This document shows, in pieces, positions 40,894 to 49,375 of a stretch of 64,000 nt of DNA. The notes under the pieces are model-generated. The model had not been told where the DNA came from, did no database searches, and saw only the letters and a program-made list of their open reading frames with translations. Source of the stretch: Halalkalibacter sp. APA_J-10(15) (lineage in GTDB: Bacteria; Bacillota; Bacilli; Bacillales; Bacillaceae_D); the NCBI RefSeq assembly GCF_023017105.1, contig NZ_JALKEV010000001.1:1-64000 (forward strand). Direction: 5' to 3'. Position numbers and translations under genes: made by a program. Position 1 is the first letter of the stretch. Every line of letters starts with the position of its first letter.

Positions 40894-42275
40894 ATAAGGA
40901 GCATATGAAATCCGCCATATTAATTATTCTTATTGGTATGAGTGTGATTTTATCTTGGAGTTTGTATACGTATCAGCCTGACATTGCGCTACTAGATGTG
41001 TCATCACGTTATGTATCAAATGAACTGATTGGAGAAGAGCGGAGCTTACAGGAAGTGATTCGACCTGATCAAATCGTTGTACATGCTGATGGTGAGAAAG
41101 CGATGATCCCGCGAGACCGTGAGGATTTTTATGAGCTATTAGAAAAGCTGGGACAGGCTAATTATGAGGCCGATCACGTATTTATGACGGAGCCGTATCC
41201 TCTTATTACAGAACGGGGGGGAATTGAGCTCGTATTTCCTACCTCGATACCAGCGGAACTATTTTTCACGATGTTAACATTAGAGGATGACTATCAAACA
41301 CCTATTTCGGAAATTGATCGTGTCTATCTTTATATTCATGATGTACACGATCAAGTGTATATGCAATATTATTCAAGTGATGAGCGCAGAGTCGGCTCAT
41401 TGAAATCGAATTTATCGGTTGGTGAATTTGAGCGATTATTTATTCAAAATCGTGATGAATACGTCACAGTACGTTCTTTAGAGGAGGAGCGAGCACAGTC
41501 GTCACTCATGACTGAGCATGTGTATGTGACGACTGAGCCAATGATTGTTGATACGCTGTCTTATGGAGCGTCACCGATTTCGATTGATTTATTTAGACAA
41601 TCGTTATTTACCGATCCGAGTGCGGTGAAGTATTATCAGCAGTCAGACGGTGAGGATTCGTATACGGACGGAAATCGAATGATTAACCTTCGTCATAATG
41701 GCACGTTTATGGAGTATGGCAATCCGATGTTCTCTGAGGTTCAGGAGCTGTCGAAGCATGTAACTCAAGCCGGATATGAATTTATTAATGGGCATGGCGG
41801 CTGGACAGATGATTATATACTCAGCAATTGGATGAATCTAAATAATCGAGAAGAGGTTGAGTTCCGTTTACATATGAACGGTCTCCCTGTATTTAGTATT
41901 GATGGCAAAGATCTAATGAAGCTGTCAGTAATGAGGTCCGGGAATCAAATAGTTGCTTACTCTAGGCCATTATTTGACCTTGATTTAGTACCATTAAATA
42001 CGACACAAAGAGTTGAGCTGCCTTCTGGTGAGGATGTCGTTCGCTCGTTACAGCAGGATGATTACTATGAACGGCAACGAATCGTAAAGGTGAGCCTCGG
42101 CTATGAAATGGAAATGCGAAACCCAACATTTGTTACGTTGGAGCCACATTGGTATGTGTTATACGGCAATCGTTGGCAACGAATTGAGGCAAGCCAGGTC
42201 GAGGCAGTAAGCCAAGAGCAAACTGTTGATGAAGAGGAAGGAGCAGATGACGACGATGGATTGGAATCGAACTAA
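40890..42275 (+). CDS. walH: WalK regulatory protein WalH (YycH)
   Basis: WalH is a single-pass membrane protein with an extracellular domain; with WalI it restrains WalK in B. subtilis. The 461 residues start with a membrane anchor (SAILIILIGMSVILSWSLY) and the LYTYQPDI motif typical of YycH. The exported part is very acidic. The start ATG overlaps the walK stop (ATGA). An alternative ATG lies at 40905. Confidence 0.93.
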   Translation: MNKEHMKSAILIILIGMSVILSWSLYTYQPDIALLDVSSRYVSNELIGEERSLQEVIRPDQIVVHADGEKAMIPRDREDFYELLEKLGQANYEADHVFMTEPYPLITERGGIELVFPTSIPAELFFTMLTLEDDYQTPISEIDRVYLYIHDVHDQVYMQYYSSDERRVGSLKSNLSVGEFERLFIQNRDEYVTVRSLEEERAQSSLMTEHVYVTTEPMIVDTLSYGASPISIDLFRQSLFTDPSAVKYYQQSDGEDSYTDGNRMINLRHNGTFMEYGNPMFSEVQELSKHVTQAGYEFINGHGGWTDDYILSNWMNLNNREEVEFRLHMNGLPVFSIDGKDLMKLSVMRSGNQIVAYSRPLFDLDLVPLNTTQRVELPSGEDVVRSLQQDDYYERQRIVKVSLGYEMEMRNPTFVTLEPHWYVLYGNRWQRIEASQVEAVSQEQTVDEEEGADDDDGLESN

Positions 42276-43026
42276 AACGATTTTCATAGTGACGTTTCTG
42301 CTCCTGAATGTGTACTTAACATGGCAGCTCGTTGAAACGAATAATGCGAATCAAATGAGCTTAATTAAAGAAGTGACGATTCAAGAAATGCTTATTGAAA
42401 ACAATGTCACCATTGATGTTGAGCTTCCTGAAGTTGAAATCTTAAGCCCATTAATCGTTGGAAAACACGTTCCATTTGAAGAGGGTGAACTCGTCACAAA
42501 TGGTCAATTAATTGAAATGGAAGAGGATCATGCAATTCAATCGATTTTAGAGGAGCCTTTCTTCCTGTCAGAGGAGCAGTTTTTTGAGGATTTAATTCAG
42601 TTCTTATCGTCTTATGTGTATAAAGGTATGGATTATCGCTTTGGTGGGTATGAATTGGAGACTCAATCATTATATTTATACCAGGCTTACGAAGATTACA
42701 CAGCCTATACATTCGATGATGAGCCGTTAAGGTTGTATTTAAATGATGATCGTGAAGTGGTATCATATGAACAGCGTTACTTTGAATTTGAAGAACAGCA
42801 GGATAATGAACCGGAGATGCTGTCGAGCTTAAAGGCGATTGAAAAGCTGTGGAGTGATCAGCTAATTGGAATGAACGATACGATTACAGATGTTCAGTTT
42901 GGCTATTATAGCTTTTTTAGTCCAGCTGGTGACGTTCAAGTGTTTGCCCCAATGTGGAGAGTAACGGTTGAAGAGGAAATCTATTTAGTTCATGCGATTA
43001 ATAGCTCCGTACAGCATTTGACGTAA
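42247..43026 (+). CDS. walI: WalK regulatory protein WalI (YycI)
   Basis: WalI, structurally similar to the C-terminal half of WalH, partners it in restraining WalK. The 259 residues start [21 protein letters not shown], a membrane anchor close to B. subtilis YycI. GAGGAAGGAG precedes the ATG at 42247; the ATG at 42256 would match the B. subtilis start even better. It overlaps the end of walH by 29 bases, showing tight coupling. Confidence 0.92.
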   Translation: MTTMDWNRTKTIFIVTFLLLNVYLTWQLVETNNANQMSLIKEVTIQEMLIENNVTIDVELPEVEILSPLIVGKHVPFEEGELVTNGQLIEMEEDHAIQSILEEPFFLSEEQFFEDLIQFLSSYVYKGMDYRFGGYELETQSLYLYQAYEDYTAYTFDDEPLRLYLNDDREVVSYEQRYFEFEEQQDNEPEMLSSLKAIEKLWSDQLIGMNDTITDVQFGYYSFFSPAGDVQVFAPMWRVTVEEEIYLVHAINSSVQHLT

Positions 43027-43058
43027 TAGAGGGGTACAAAAGGAGAAAGGAAGATTGG

Positions 43059-43856
43059 ATGACATTACGCTTTAGTGTTTTAGCTAGTGGTAGTACAGGC
43101 AATGCTGTTTATGTGGAAACTGAAACAGAGCGCCTGTTAATTGATGCTGGCTTAAGTGGCAAAAAAATGGACGAGCTCTTTACGAAAATAGGGCGTGATC
43201 CAAAGGAATTGAACGGAATTGTTGTGAGTCATGAGCATAGTGATCATATAAAAGGGGTCGGGATTTTCGCGAGAAAGCATAAGCTCCCAATCTATGCAAA
43301 CGAAAAAACATGGCAGGCAATGGATTCGCAGCTTGGCCAAATCGCAACAGAGCAGAAATTCATCTTCAAAACAGGCGAAGTGAAGAGCTTCGGTGATCTT
43401 GATGTCGAGTCATTTGCGGTGTCGCATGATGCAGCTGAGCCGATGTTCTTTGCCTTTCATCATGGTGGCAAGAAGCTTGTGCTTGCAACAGATATGGGCT
43501 ATGTAAGTGAACGCATTAAAGGAACCATTGAAGGCGCAGATATGTTTATCTTTGAATCAAATCATGATATGAATATGCTGCGAATGGGTAAGTATCCGTG
43601 GAGTGTGAAGAGACGTATATTAAGTGATGTTGGTCACATATCCAATGAGGATGCGGCACTTGCCTTATCTGATGTCATACGCGATAATACGAAGCGCATT
43701 TACCTTGCGCACTTAAGCTTAGATAACAATATGAAGGATTTAGCTCGTCTTTCGGTCGAGCAAGTGTTAAAGGAGCAAGGAATGGCGGTTGGCGAGCAAT
43801 TTGAGCTTTACGATACCGATCCGCTGAAGCCGACGCCGCTTGCGGTTGTTTCATAG
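43059..43856 (+). CDS. walJ: Metallo-beta-lactamase fold protein WalJ (YycJ)
   Basis: The 265-residue protein has the metallo-beta-lactamase fold with the metal motif [10 protein letters not shown]. YycJ homologues are exonucleases linked to mismatch repair and to coordination of division with replication. The opening [17 protein letters not shown] is typical. AGGAGA lies upstream of the ATG. It is the fifth gene of walRKHIJ. Confidence 0.95.
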   Translation: MTLRFSVLASGSTGNAVYVETETERLLIDAGLSGKKMDELFTKIGRDPKELNGIVVSHEHSDHIKGVGIFARKHKLPIYANEKTWQAMDSQLGQIATEQKFIFKTGEVKSFGDLDVESFAVSHDAAEPMFFAFHHGGKKLVLATDMGYVSERIKGTIEGADMFIFESNHDMNMLRMGKYPWSVKRRILSDVGHISNEDAALALSDVIRDNTKRIYLAHLSLDNNMKDLARLSVEQVLKEQGMAVGEQFELYDTDPLKPTPLAVVS

Positions 43857-43914
43857 ATGGAGTTTAATGGGGGAGGACGATGTCCTTCCTCTGATTGATA
43901 ATAGCTTCTTATGT

Positions 43915-43950
43915 GCCTGATACGAGAATAACTTGTATCAGGCGTTTTAT
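43915..43950 (+). terminator. Terminator after walJ
   Basis: GCCTGATAC (43915-43923) pairs perfectly with GTATCAGGC (43935-43943), followed by GTTTTAT. The arm TGCCTGATAyGAGAATA is echoed at about 44,052-44,068. The rest of the 555-base gap before htrC shows no gene. Confidence 0.85.
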
Positions 43951-44314
43951 ATATGATGTAAAGGAAAATAGATGGATACAGAGAGTGTTCATCCAACTTG
44001 TGACACGAGAAAATATGGATTCGGATTCGTCATTCCTCTAAAACAAAGAATATGCCTGATATGAGAATAGAGAGGAATCCTTATGTCGTTAATTGGTTAT
44101 AAGGCAAGAGGATTGAAGTTGAAATCGCTAAATAAAGGAACGGGAATTCCGAAAAGTGTTAAAAAGTGACGTTATGGAGCAAATAGCGGAATGACGATCC
44201 ACTTGATACGGTGTCTGTATCTATCCAGTCACACAATGACTCATATTTATATGGTAAATATGAAACAATCGTCAAAAATATCCTAAAAGTAAGCGAAGTT
44301 CTAGTATTTTATTC

Positions 44315-44350
44315 ACACCTCCTTATAATAATAAGTATAAGGTGTTTTTT
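44315..44350 (+). terminator. Hairpin with T run upstream of htrC
   Basis: ACACC..TTATA pairs with TATAAGGTGT with a three-base bulge, followed by TTTTTT. It ends where the putative htrC promoter begins, so it may stop read-through from walJ. Confidence 0.55.
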
Positions 44351-44377
44351 GTATAAAGCAGGTGAGACTGCTATAGA
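44349..44377 (+). promoter_or_regulatory. Candidate htrC promoter
   Basis: TTGTAT (44349-44354) and TATAGA (44372-44377) are 17 bases apart, 35 bases before htrC. I did not recognise a CssR operator. Confidence 0.45.
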
Positions 44378-44412
44378 ATTAATAGAATAAAGTCGAAAGG
44401 GGTTAGTTGATT

Positions 44413-45642
44413 ATGGGGTATTATGATGATCACGTAACGGAGATGCAACGCCAAAAGTCTCCAGCACCTAAGCGGGGCAATTCGTTGCTGATGGCCTTTT
44501 TTGGTGCGGTCGTCGGTGGACTTATTGTCTTATTAGCAATTCCAACTCTAGCGAATTTCGGATATCTTTCATTCCTAGACTCGAATGATGAACAATTGGG
44601 ATTAATAGAGAGTGGAGAGCAAGCTGAGGATTCGTTACGTACCGTTAATGTGGATGTTAATTCAGATGTGACGAATGCGGTTGACAAGGTGTCAGATGCG
44701 GTCGTCGGTATTATCGTTGATACGAGACAGGCAAGCTTCTTTGAGCAAGAATCGACTGAGGAGGGCACGGGCTCAGGGGTCATTTATAAGCAAGCAGGAG
44801 ATCGAGCCTTTGTCGTGACTAACCATCATGTAATAGAAAATGCACGAGAAATTGAAGTGAGCTTAACGGATGGCACGCGAGTCCCAGCAGAGCTATTAGG
44901 AAGTGACGTCATAACCGATCTAGCCGTCCTTGAAATAGATGGGAGCGACGTGGATACCGTTGCTGAATTTGGTGATTCGCGCTTGCTTCGTGTCGGTGAA
45001 CCGGCGATTGCGATTGGAAACCCACTCGGGCTCCGATTCTCTAGTACGGTCACACAAGGGATTATTAGTGCAACGGAACGAAGCATTCCGGTTGATCTAA
45101 CTGGAAATCGTCAAGTAGATTGGTATGCGGAGGTCATGCAAACCGATGCAGCGATTAATCCTGGTAACAGTGGTGGAGCTCTAATTAATATTGAAGGTCA
45201 AGTGATTGGGATTAATTCGATGAAAATTGCCCAAAGTGCCGTAGAAGGGATTGGCTTTGCAATCCCGACAGAAATAGCGATTCCGGTTATTGAGGATTTG
45301 GAGCGATTAGGAGAAGTGCAACGTCCACAAATGGGTGTCGGTATTCGCTCATTAAGCGAAATTGCAAGCTATCATTGGGAGGAAACATTGAACCTACCAG
45401 AAAGCGTGAAAGCTGGAGTCGTCATTACGAGCATTTCACCAGGAAGCCCAGCTGATCGAGCAGACTTCCAGGAATATGACGTAATCGTTGAAATCGAAGG
45501 TGCAGAAATCAATGACGGTCATGATCTCCGTAAGTATTTATACACAGAAACAAACATCGGAGAAGAAATTGTCGTCACGATTTACCGAGACGGCCAACGT
45601 CGAGAAGTCAATGTACAGCTTAGCGAACAGCAAAGCTTTTAA
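44413..45642 (+). CDS. htrC: HtrA-like serine protease HtrC (YyxA)
   Basis: This 409-residue membrane-anchored protease degrades misfolded exported proteins. It has a short cytoplasmic N-terminus, one membrane helix (about 25-47), a trypsin-like domain with His in VVTNHHVIE, Asp in DVITDLAVLE and Ser in NPGNSGGAL, and a C-terminal PDZ domain. I chose the ATG at 44413, with AAAGGGG 10 bases upstream. It is downstream of walJ as in B. subtilis but has its own upstream region. Confidence 0.95.
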   Translation: MGYYDDHVTEMQRQKSPAPKRGNSLLMAFFGAVVGGLIVLLAIPTLANFGYLSFLDSNDEQLGLIESGEQAEDSLRTVNVDVNSDVTNAVDKVSDAVVGIIVDTRQASFFEQESTEEGTGSGVIYKQAGDRAFVVTNHHVIENAREIEVSLTDGTRVPAELLGSDVITDLAVLEIDGSDVDTVAEFGDSRLLRVGEPAIAIGNPLGLRFSSTVTQGIISATERSIPVDLTGNRQVDWYAEVMQTDAAINPGNSGGALINIEGQVIGINSMKIAQSAVEGIGFAIPTEIAIPVIEDLERLGEVQRPQMGVGIRSLSEIASYHWEETLNLPESVKAGVVITSISPGSPADRADFQEYDVIVEIEGAEINDGHDLRKYLYTETNIGEEIVVTIYRDGQRREVNVQLSEQQSF

Positions 45643-45650
45643 TCATAGAT

Positions 45651-45701
45651 AAGAGAAGCTATTTATGAGAGGTGATCCTCTTGTGGATAGCTTTTCTTTT
45701 T
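45651..45701 (+). terminator. Terminator after htrC
   Basis: AGAAGCTAT pairs with ATAGCTTTTCT, with an inner GAGAGG/CCTCTT stem, followed by TTTTT. Confidence 0.85.
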
Positions 45702-45850
45702 GGAAGGAAGTTTGGATTTAAGGAAGAGCAGTGGGCTCGCTTGATGAATTCATCAAAGTCCAAATCGCTTCGAGGTTCAATAAATAGTATTCATCCACAA
45801 GCGAATTGTGGGTATGATATAATGAAAAAATGTGAAAGGATGTTGTCAAA

Positions 45851-46006
45851 ATGTATTACGCGTGTGAAGAGCATATTGAACTAGCACTAGATATAGTAGT
45901 CGATGAAACAGAGCATCCGCCAATCGTCGACAAAATCGAACAGAGCCAAAAACTGTCCACAACATGTAGTTTCTGCAAAAACGAACCGGTTTACACGATA
46001 AAATAA
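45851..46006 (+). CDS. CxxH/CxxC family small protein (YyzF-like)
   Basis: A 51-residue protein, MYYACEEHIELALD near the N-terminus and CSFCKNEP near the C-terminus. The CxxH and CxxC pairs define a small family found between htrA and rlmH in Bacilli, presumably binding one zinc ion. AAAGGATG lies about 11 bases before the ATG. Its function is unknown. Confidence 0.9.
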   Translation: MYYACEEHIELALDIVVDETEHPPIVDKIEQSQKLSTTCSFCKNEPVYTIK

Positions 46007-46025
46007 GTAAATCCACATGTTGATA

Positions 46026-46047
46026 TGTGGATAAAACCTGTGGATAA
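46026..46047 (-). promoter_or_regulatory. Pair of exact DnaA boxes upstream of rlmH
   Basis: TGTGGATAA occurs at 46026-46034 and again at 46039-46047, both exact complements of TTATCCACA, 13 bases apart. Weaker boxes flank them (AAATCCACA at 46009-46017). I recall DnaA binding upstream of the B. subtilis orthologue yydA, which would make this a conserved DnaA-box cluster. Confidence 0.8.
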
Positions 46048-46070
46048 ACAATAAAAAGGTTGTGAACAAT

Positions 46071-46550
46071 GTGAATATCTCGATTATCACGGTCGGGAAG
46101 CTTAAAGAAAAATATTTAAAGCAAGGGATCGCCGAATATGAAAAACGCCTAGGCGCCTACGCAAAAATAGAGATCATCGAAGTCCCTGACGAAAAAGCAC
46201 CCGAACAATTAAGCGAAACCGAAATGCAGCAGGTCAAACAAAAAGAAGGCGAACGCATCCTAGCCAAGCTCCACCCAGACGCCCACGTCATCGCCCTCGC
46301 CATCGAAGGCAAGATGCTCACATCTGAACAACTCGCCGAAAACCTTGACAAGCTTGCGACCTATGGCAAAAGCAAGATCACCTTCATCATCGGCGGATCG
46401 CTTGGATTGAGTGATGAAGTCATGAAACGCGCGAATGAAGCGCTATCATTTTCGAAGATGACGTTTCCGCATCAGTTGATGAGGTTGGTGTTGGTGGAAC
46501 AGGTATATCGGGCGTTTCGGATAGTGCGGGGGGAACCGTACCATAAGTAA
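46071..46550 (+). CDS. rlmH: 23S rRNA pseudouridine-1915 N3-methyltransferase RlmH
   Basis: RlmH is a SPOUT-type enzyme that methylates pseudouridine 1915 in 23S rRNA. The 159 residues contain the knot motifs [11 protein letters not shown] and end in RGEPYHK. The GTG at 46071 gives the same length as B. subtilis RlmH. The 3' end of this gene is the SCC integration site (orfX) in staphylococci, and the conserved synteny stops here. Confidence 0.97.
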   Translation: MNISIITVGKLKEKYLKQGIAEYEKRLGAYAKIEIIEVPDEKAPEQLSETEMQQVKQKEGERILAKLHPDAHVIALAIEGKMLTSEQLAENLDKLATYGKSKITFIIGGSLGLSDEVMKRANEALSFSKMTFPHQLMRLVLVEQVYRAFRIVRGEPYHK

Positions 46551-46551
46551 A
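46532..46551 (+). repeat. att-like sequence at the 3' end of rlmH
   Basis: GGAACCGTACCATAAGTAAA encodes the last codons and stop of rlmH. Seventeen of 20 bases recur at 53,988-54,007. Staphylococcal SCC elements recombine at the equivalent codons (core like TATCATAA). Confidence 0.5.
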
Positions 46552-46683
46552 TGAGGCTTTTGGTTTAATGTTGTATTTGATAATTTAAAATTGAGCCACT
46601 TTTCAGCGGAAAGCAACGCGGATTTACACTAGTGTTGCATTAATTAAATTCCAATATTAAAAACACCCAAACTCTTCACTCTT

Positions 46684-46862
46684 TTAGTTTTGCACAGCTG
46701 CAGGAAATCGAAAGTCTTCATGCACTAAGTGATTGCCCTTTTTGATGATCAAGTTCAAAATGGTATCGACCTTGATTCAATTAGTATTTCTCAGCTATCA
46801 CGCCTATTAAACAGCATGAATCCGGATATATTCCAAAGTCTCTTCTTTATTCCTCCTAATTG
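46684..46862 (+). pseudogene. IS4-family transposase, N-terminal remnant
   Basis: Two frames join to give LQEIESLHALSDCPF and then DDQVQNGIDLDSISISQL and SRLLNSMNPDIFQSLFF. This matches the N-terminal DUF4372-type domain of IS4-family transposases (the SxSQLSRxL pattern). A frameshift separates the halves, and the DDE catalytic domain is absent. The remaining gap from 46,551 to 47,002 shows nothing else. Confidence 0.7.
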
Positions 46863-47002
46863 TTTGCATAGGTATAATATGGAAAGGCAATAAAGCTACA
46901 AAGAGCGGAACTTTCTCATATTTTAGTCTCTGGATAGTTTAATAAGAAACAGGCATATATGATACAATATTTTAAAGTCACGAAGAGAAAGAAGGGATAC
47001 CG

Positions 47003-47611
47003 TTGGATTCTCATAAAATGACTCCCCCCAAACAAAACTCACAAGGAAGACCAAGGAGTAGTGATGTTGATAAACGTATAATTGATGCAACATTAACGTT
47101 ACTCTCAGAAATTGGGGTTGAGAAAATAAGTATAGAATCTATTGCTGCGAAAGCAAAGGTAGGCAAGAGTTCGATCTATCGCAGGTGGAATAATAAAGAT
47201 GATTTAATTATTGAAGCTCTCGGATACTTGAAACCTGAGATGAACATGCCTGCACATGGAGAGTTAGATCAAGTCTTATATGAACTATCGCAAAACTTTT
47301 CTAAGCAAATGAATAATCCTCTTGGTAAACAGATGCTTTCCTTGTTAATTTCAACCTTATCAAGTAATTCACAAATAGCCGAAACGTATTGGGAGAACCA
47401 CTCTCTACCTAAAACGAAGGAAATTTCAAAGATTTTGCTAGAGTACTCTGGACAAGATCAATTACGCGATGATACAGATCTTGATCTTGTTTCCGAACTT
47501 TTAATCGGATTTATTATCTATCAACTCTTACTCAAGCCAACTACAAGGGATATGGAATCCAGCTTGAAGGCAGGTATTGATATGGTGTTAAACGGGATAA
47601 AAGCCAACTGA
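47003..47611 (+). CDS. TetR-family transcriptional regulator
   Basis: The 202-residue protein has an N-terminal helix-turn-helix (about 22-68, with ISIESIAAKAKVGKSSIYRRW) and a variable ligand-binding C-terminal domain. The TTG at 47003 has AAGGG 6 bases upstream; an ATG lies five codons later. A 19-bp palindrome before the downstream SDR gene is its likely operator. Confidence 0.9.
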   Translation: MDSHKMTPPKQNSQGRPRSSDVDKRIIDATLTLLSEIGVEKISIESIAAKAKVGKSSIYRRWNNKDDLIIEALGYLKPEMNMPAHGELDQVLYELSQNFSKQMNNPLGKQMLSLLISTLSSNSQIAETYWENHSLPKTKEISKILLEYSGQDQLRDDTDLDLVSELLIGFIIYQLLLKPTTRDMESSLKAGIDMVLNGIKAN

Positions 47612-47619
47612 TAAAATTT

Positions 47620-47642
47620 CTTGCTGTTAAGCAAGTTTTTTT
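47620..47642 (+). terminator. Terminator after tetR
   Basis: CTTGCT pairs with AGCAAG across a four-base loop, followed by seven T. Confidence 0.85.
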
Positions 47643-47643
47643 A

Positions 47644-47675
47644 TTGACAATATATTATACGATACAGTATCGTAT
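47644..47675 (+). promoter_or_regulatory. SDR promoter with TetR-type operator
   Basis: TTGACA (47644-47649) is a perfect -35 box. The palindrome ATACGATAC A GTATCGTAT (47657-47675) occupies the spacer and -10 position, so a bound repressor would block the promoter. The -10 is poor within the palindrome. Confidence 0.75.
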
Positions 47676-47703
47676 CATATATAAAGATGAGGAGGCGTGA
47701 TAT

Positions 47704-48654
47704 ATGGAGAATGCAAATAAAACGGTCATAATTACTGGAGGAAATACTGGATTAGGGTATGAAGCAGCTAGAGAAATAGCAATGAAAAAAAGAGATTAGC
47801 AAATTATTGTAGCTTCACGTAACAAAGAAAGGGTGGATGCCGCTGTAAGTGAATTGATCAAAGCTACGGGAAATCAACATATCACTGGAATGGTTGTAGA
47901 TTTAGTATCTTTTTCATCTATTCATCATTTTGTCTCAGAGTTTAATCAAAGTGACTTCCCGCCGTTACATAGCATTATTTGTAATGCAGGAATTCAATTT
48001 TCTAAAACCGAAACGACGGTTGATGGGATTGAAGGTACATTTGGGATCAATCATCTTGGACATTTTCTACTAGTCAGATTACTTATTAACCAATTTCAAG
48101 AGCAAGGATCTGTCATTGTGGTAAGCAGTGATACGCATGACCCCAGTAAGAAAACAGGGATGCCAGCACCGAAATATTTTCACCCTAGTATACTGGCAGA
48201 TCCGCAGAAATCTGATAAATCATTGGATATCCCCTCTTATATGAAAGGTCCGACACGGTATACGACTTCTAAGTTATGTAATCTGTATTTCAGCTATGAA
48301 TTAACACGCCGCATTGAAAAAGCTAAACTTCCTATTACTGTAAAAGCGTTTAACCCTGGTTTTATGCCGGGAAAAGGATCAGGTTTAACTCGGGATTATA
48401 ATTTTTTCGTCAAATTCATGTGGAATAATGTCTTTCCTTTAATGCGTTATTTTCATCCAGGTATTCGAACGACAAAACAATCAGGTAAGGATCTTGCCAA
48501 TTTAACAGTGAATAATAGCTTCGCGGGGAAGAGTGGGAAGTATTGGGATGGTCTAAAAGAAATTCCATCATCTAAAGAATCATACAATAAAAACCGAGCG
48601 GAAGAATTATGGGACTGGAGTTCTAATGTTCTAGGATTAGAGAAACAAATATAG
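47704..48654 (+). pseudogene. Short-chain dehydrogenase/reductase with one internal stop codon
   Basis: Reading from the ATG at 47704 (GGAGG upstream) gives 316 codons interrupted only by TAG at codon 32 (47797-47799). Both halves are in the same frame. The Rossmann motif TGGNTGLG, NNAG-like CNAG, and catalytic YTTSK are all intact, so this is a recently inactivated or amber-containing SDR of the retinol dehydrogenase/protochlorophyllide reductase-like type. The lost residue is probably Trp (TGG to TAG). An internal GTG at 47833 could start a product lacking the cofactor-binding motif. Confidence 0.85.
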
Positions 48655-48874
48655 AAGTATGTTAGGCAGAATAAAGGTAGACGGTGAATAAATATAAACC
48701 AGTCCTATTCTATTTTCAGAAATAAGCTAATATCGCCTATCTAATAGACTTTCTCGTAACTCTTTCGTTCACTAAATAAATGAAAAAAGAATCCGTTTCT
48801 AATAAGGTTAAAAGCTAAGGATAAAAGTAATTCTGCATAAATAAAGAAGTATTAAAAGGCTAATACAAAATGAA

Positions 48875-48909
48875 GGAGACCGTCCATGTGATTTAGACGG
48901 TCTTCTTTT
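48875..48909. terminator. Convergent terminator between SDR and VOC genes
   Basis: GACCGTC (48878-48884) pairs with GACGGTC (48896-48902), extended by flanking A/G and T/C runs, followed by TTCTTTT. The preceding 220 bases show no gene. Confidence 0.8.
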
Positions 48910-48916
48910 AATATTC

Positions 48917-49294
48917 TTAAACGTGTACTTCACTCATCAATGCATGCGTATTATCTTCTGTATCTTTAAAAAATACCATCCATGTTTCTGTTTGTCCTAT
49001 TTTTGCTACCACATGTGGTTCATCGATAAAACTAACTCCTTTACCTACTAAGCGCTCATAAGTTTCTTTAATATTAGTGACTTGAAAATAAATAACCGAA
49101 CTTGAATGAGCGAATTCCTCTTTTTCTGGTAGTGTTAACATTAGGCGTAAACCATTACATTCAAAGAAGGCCATACTGACAGTGTTAAAAAGAAGGGAGA
49201 GACCCATTTTTTCTTTATAAAAATGTAATGCTCTATTCAAGTCTTTAACAGGTACACCAATCTGTCCAACTTTTTGAACCATTGTCGTTTCCAT
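48917..49294 (-). CDS. VOC-superfamily (glyoxalase/bleomycin-resistance fold) protein
   Basis: The 125-residue protein has the two beta-alpha-beta-beta-beta modules of the vicinal oxygen chelate fold: VGQIGVPVKDLNRALHFYKE at the start, then the second half ending ALMSEV. A metal-binding His and Glu pattern is only partly evident, so the substrate cannot be named. GGAG is 9 bases before the ATG. Confidence 0.85.
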   Translation of the reverse strand: METTMVQKVGQIGVPVKDLNRALHFYKEKMGLSLLFNTVSMAFFECNGLRLMLTLPEKEEFAHSSSVIYFQVTNIKETYERLVGKGVSFIDEPHVVAKIGQTETWMVFFKDTEDNTHALMSEVHV

Positions 49295-49375
49295 AATCCA
49301 TTTCTCCTTTCAAATATCTATTTCATATAATCATATATCATTTCCTTCCCTTCCCAGTACGATCCGTCCTTTACT

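Noticed and set aside
43857-44412. Possible small gene between walJ and htrC
   Set aside because: Short frames there lack ribosome sites and recognisable sequence; only hairpins and a promoter candidate are supported.
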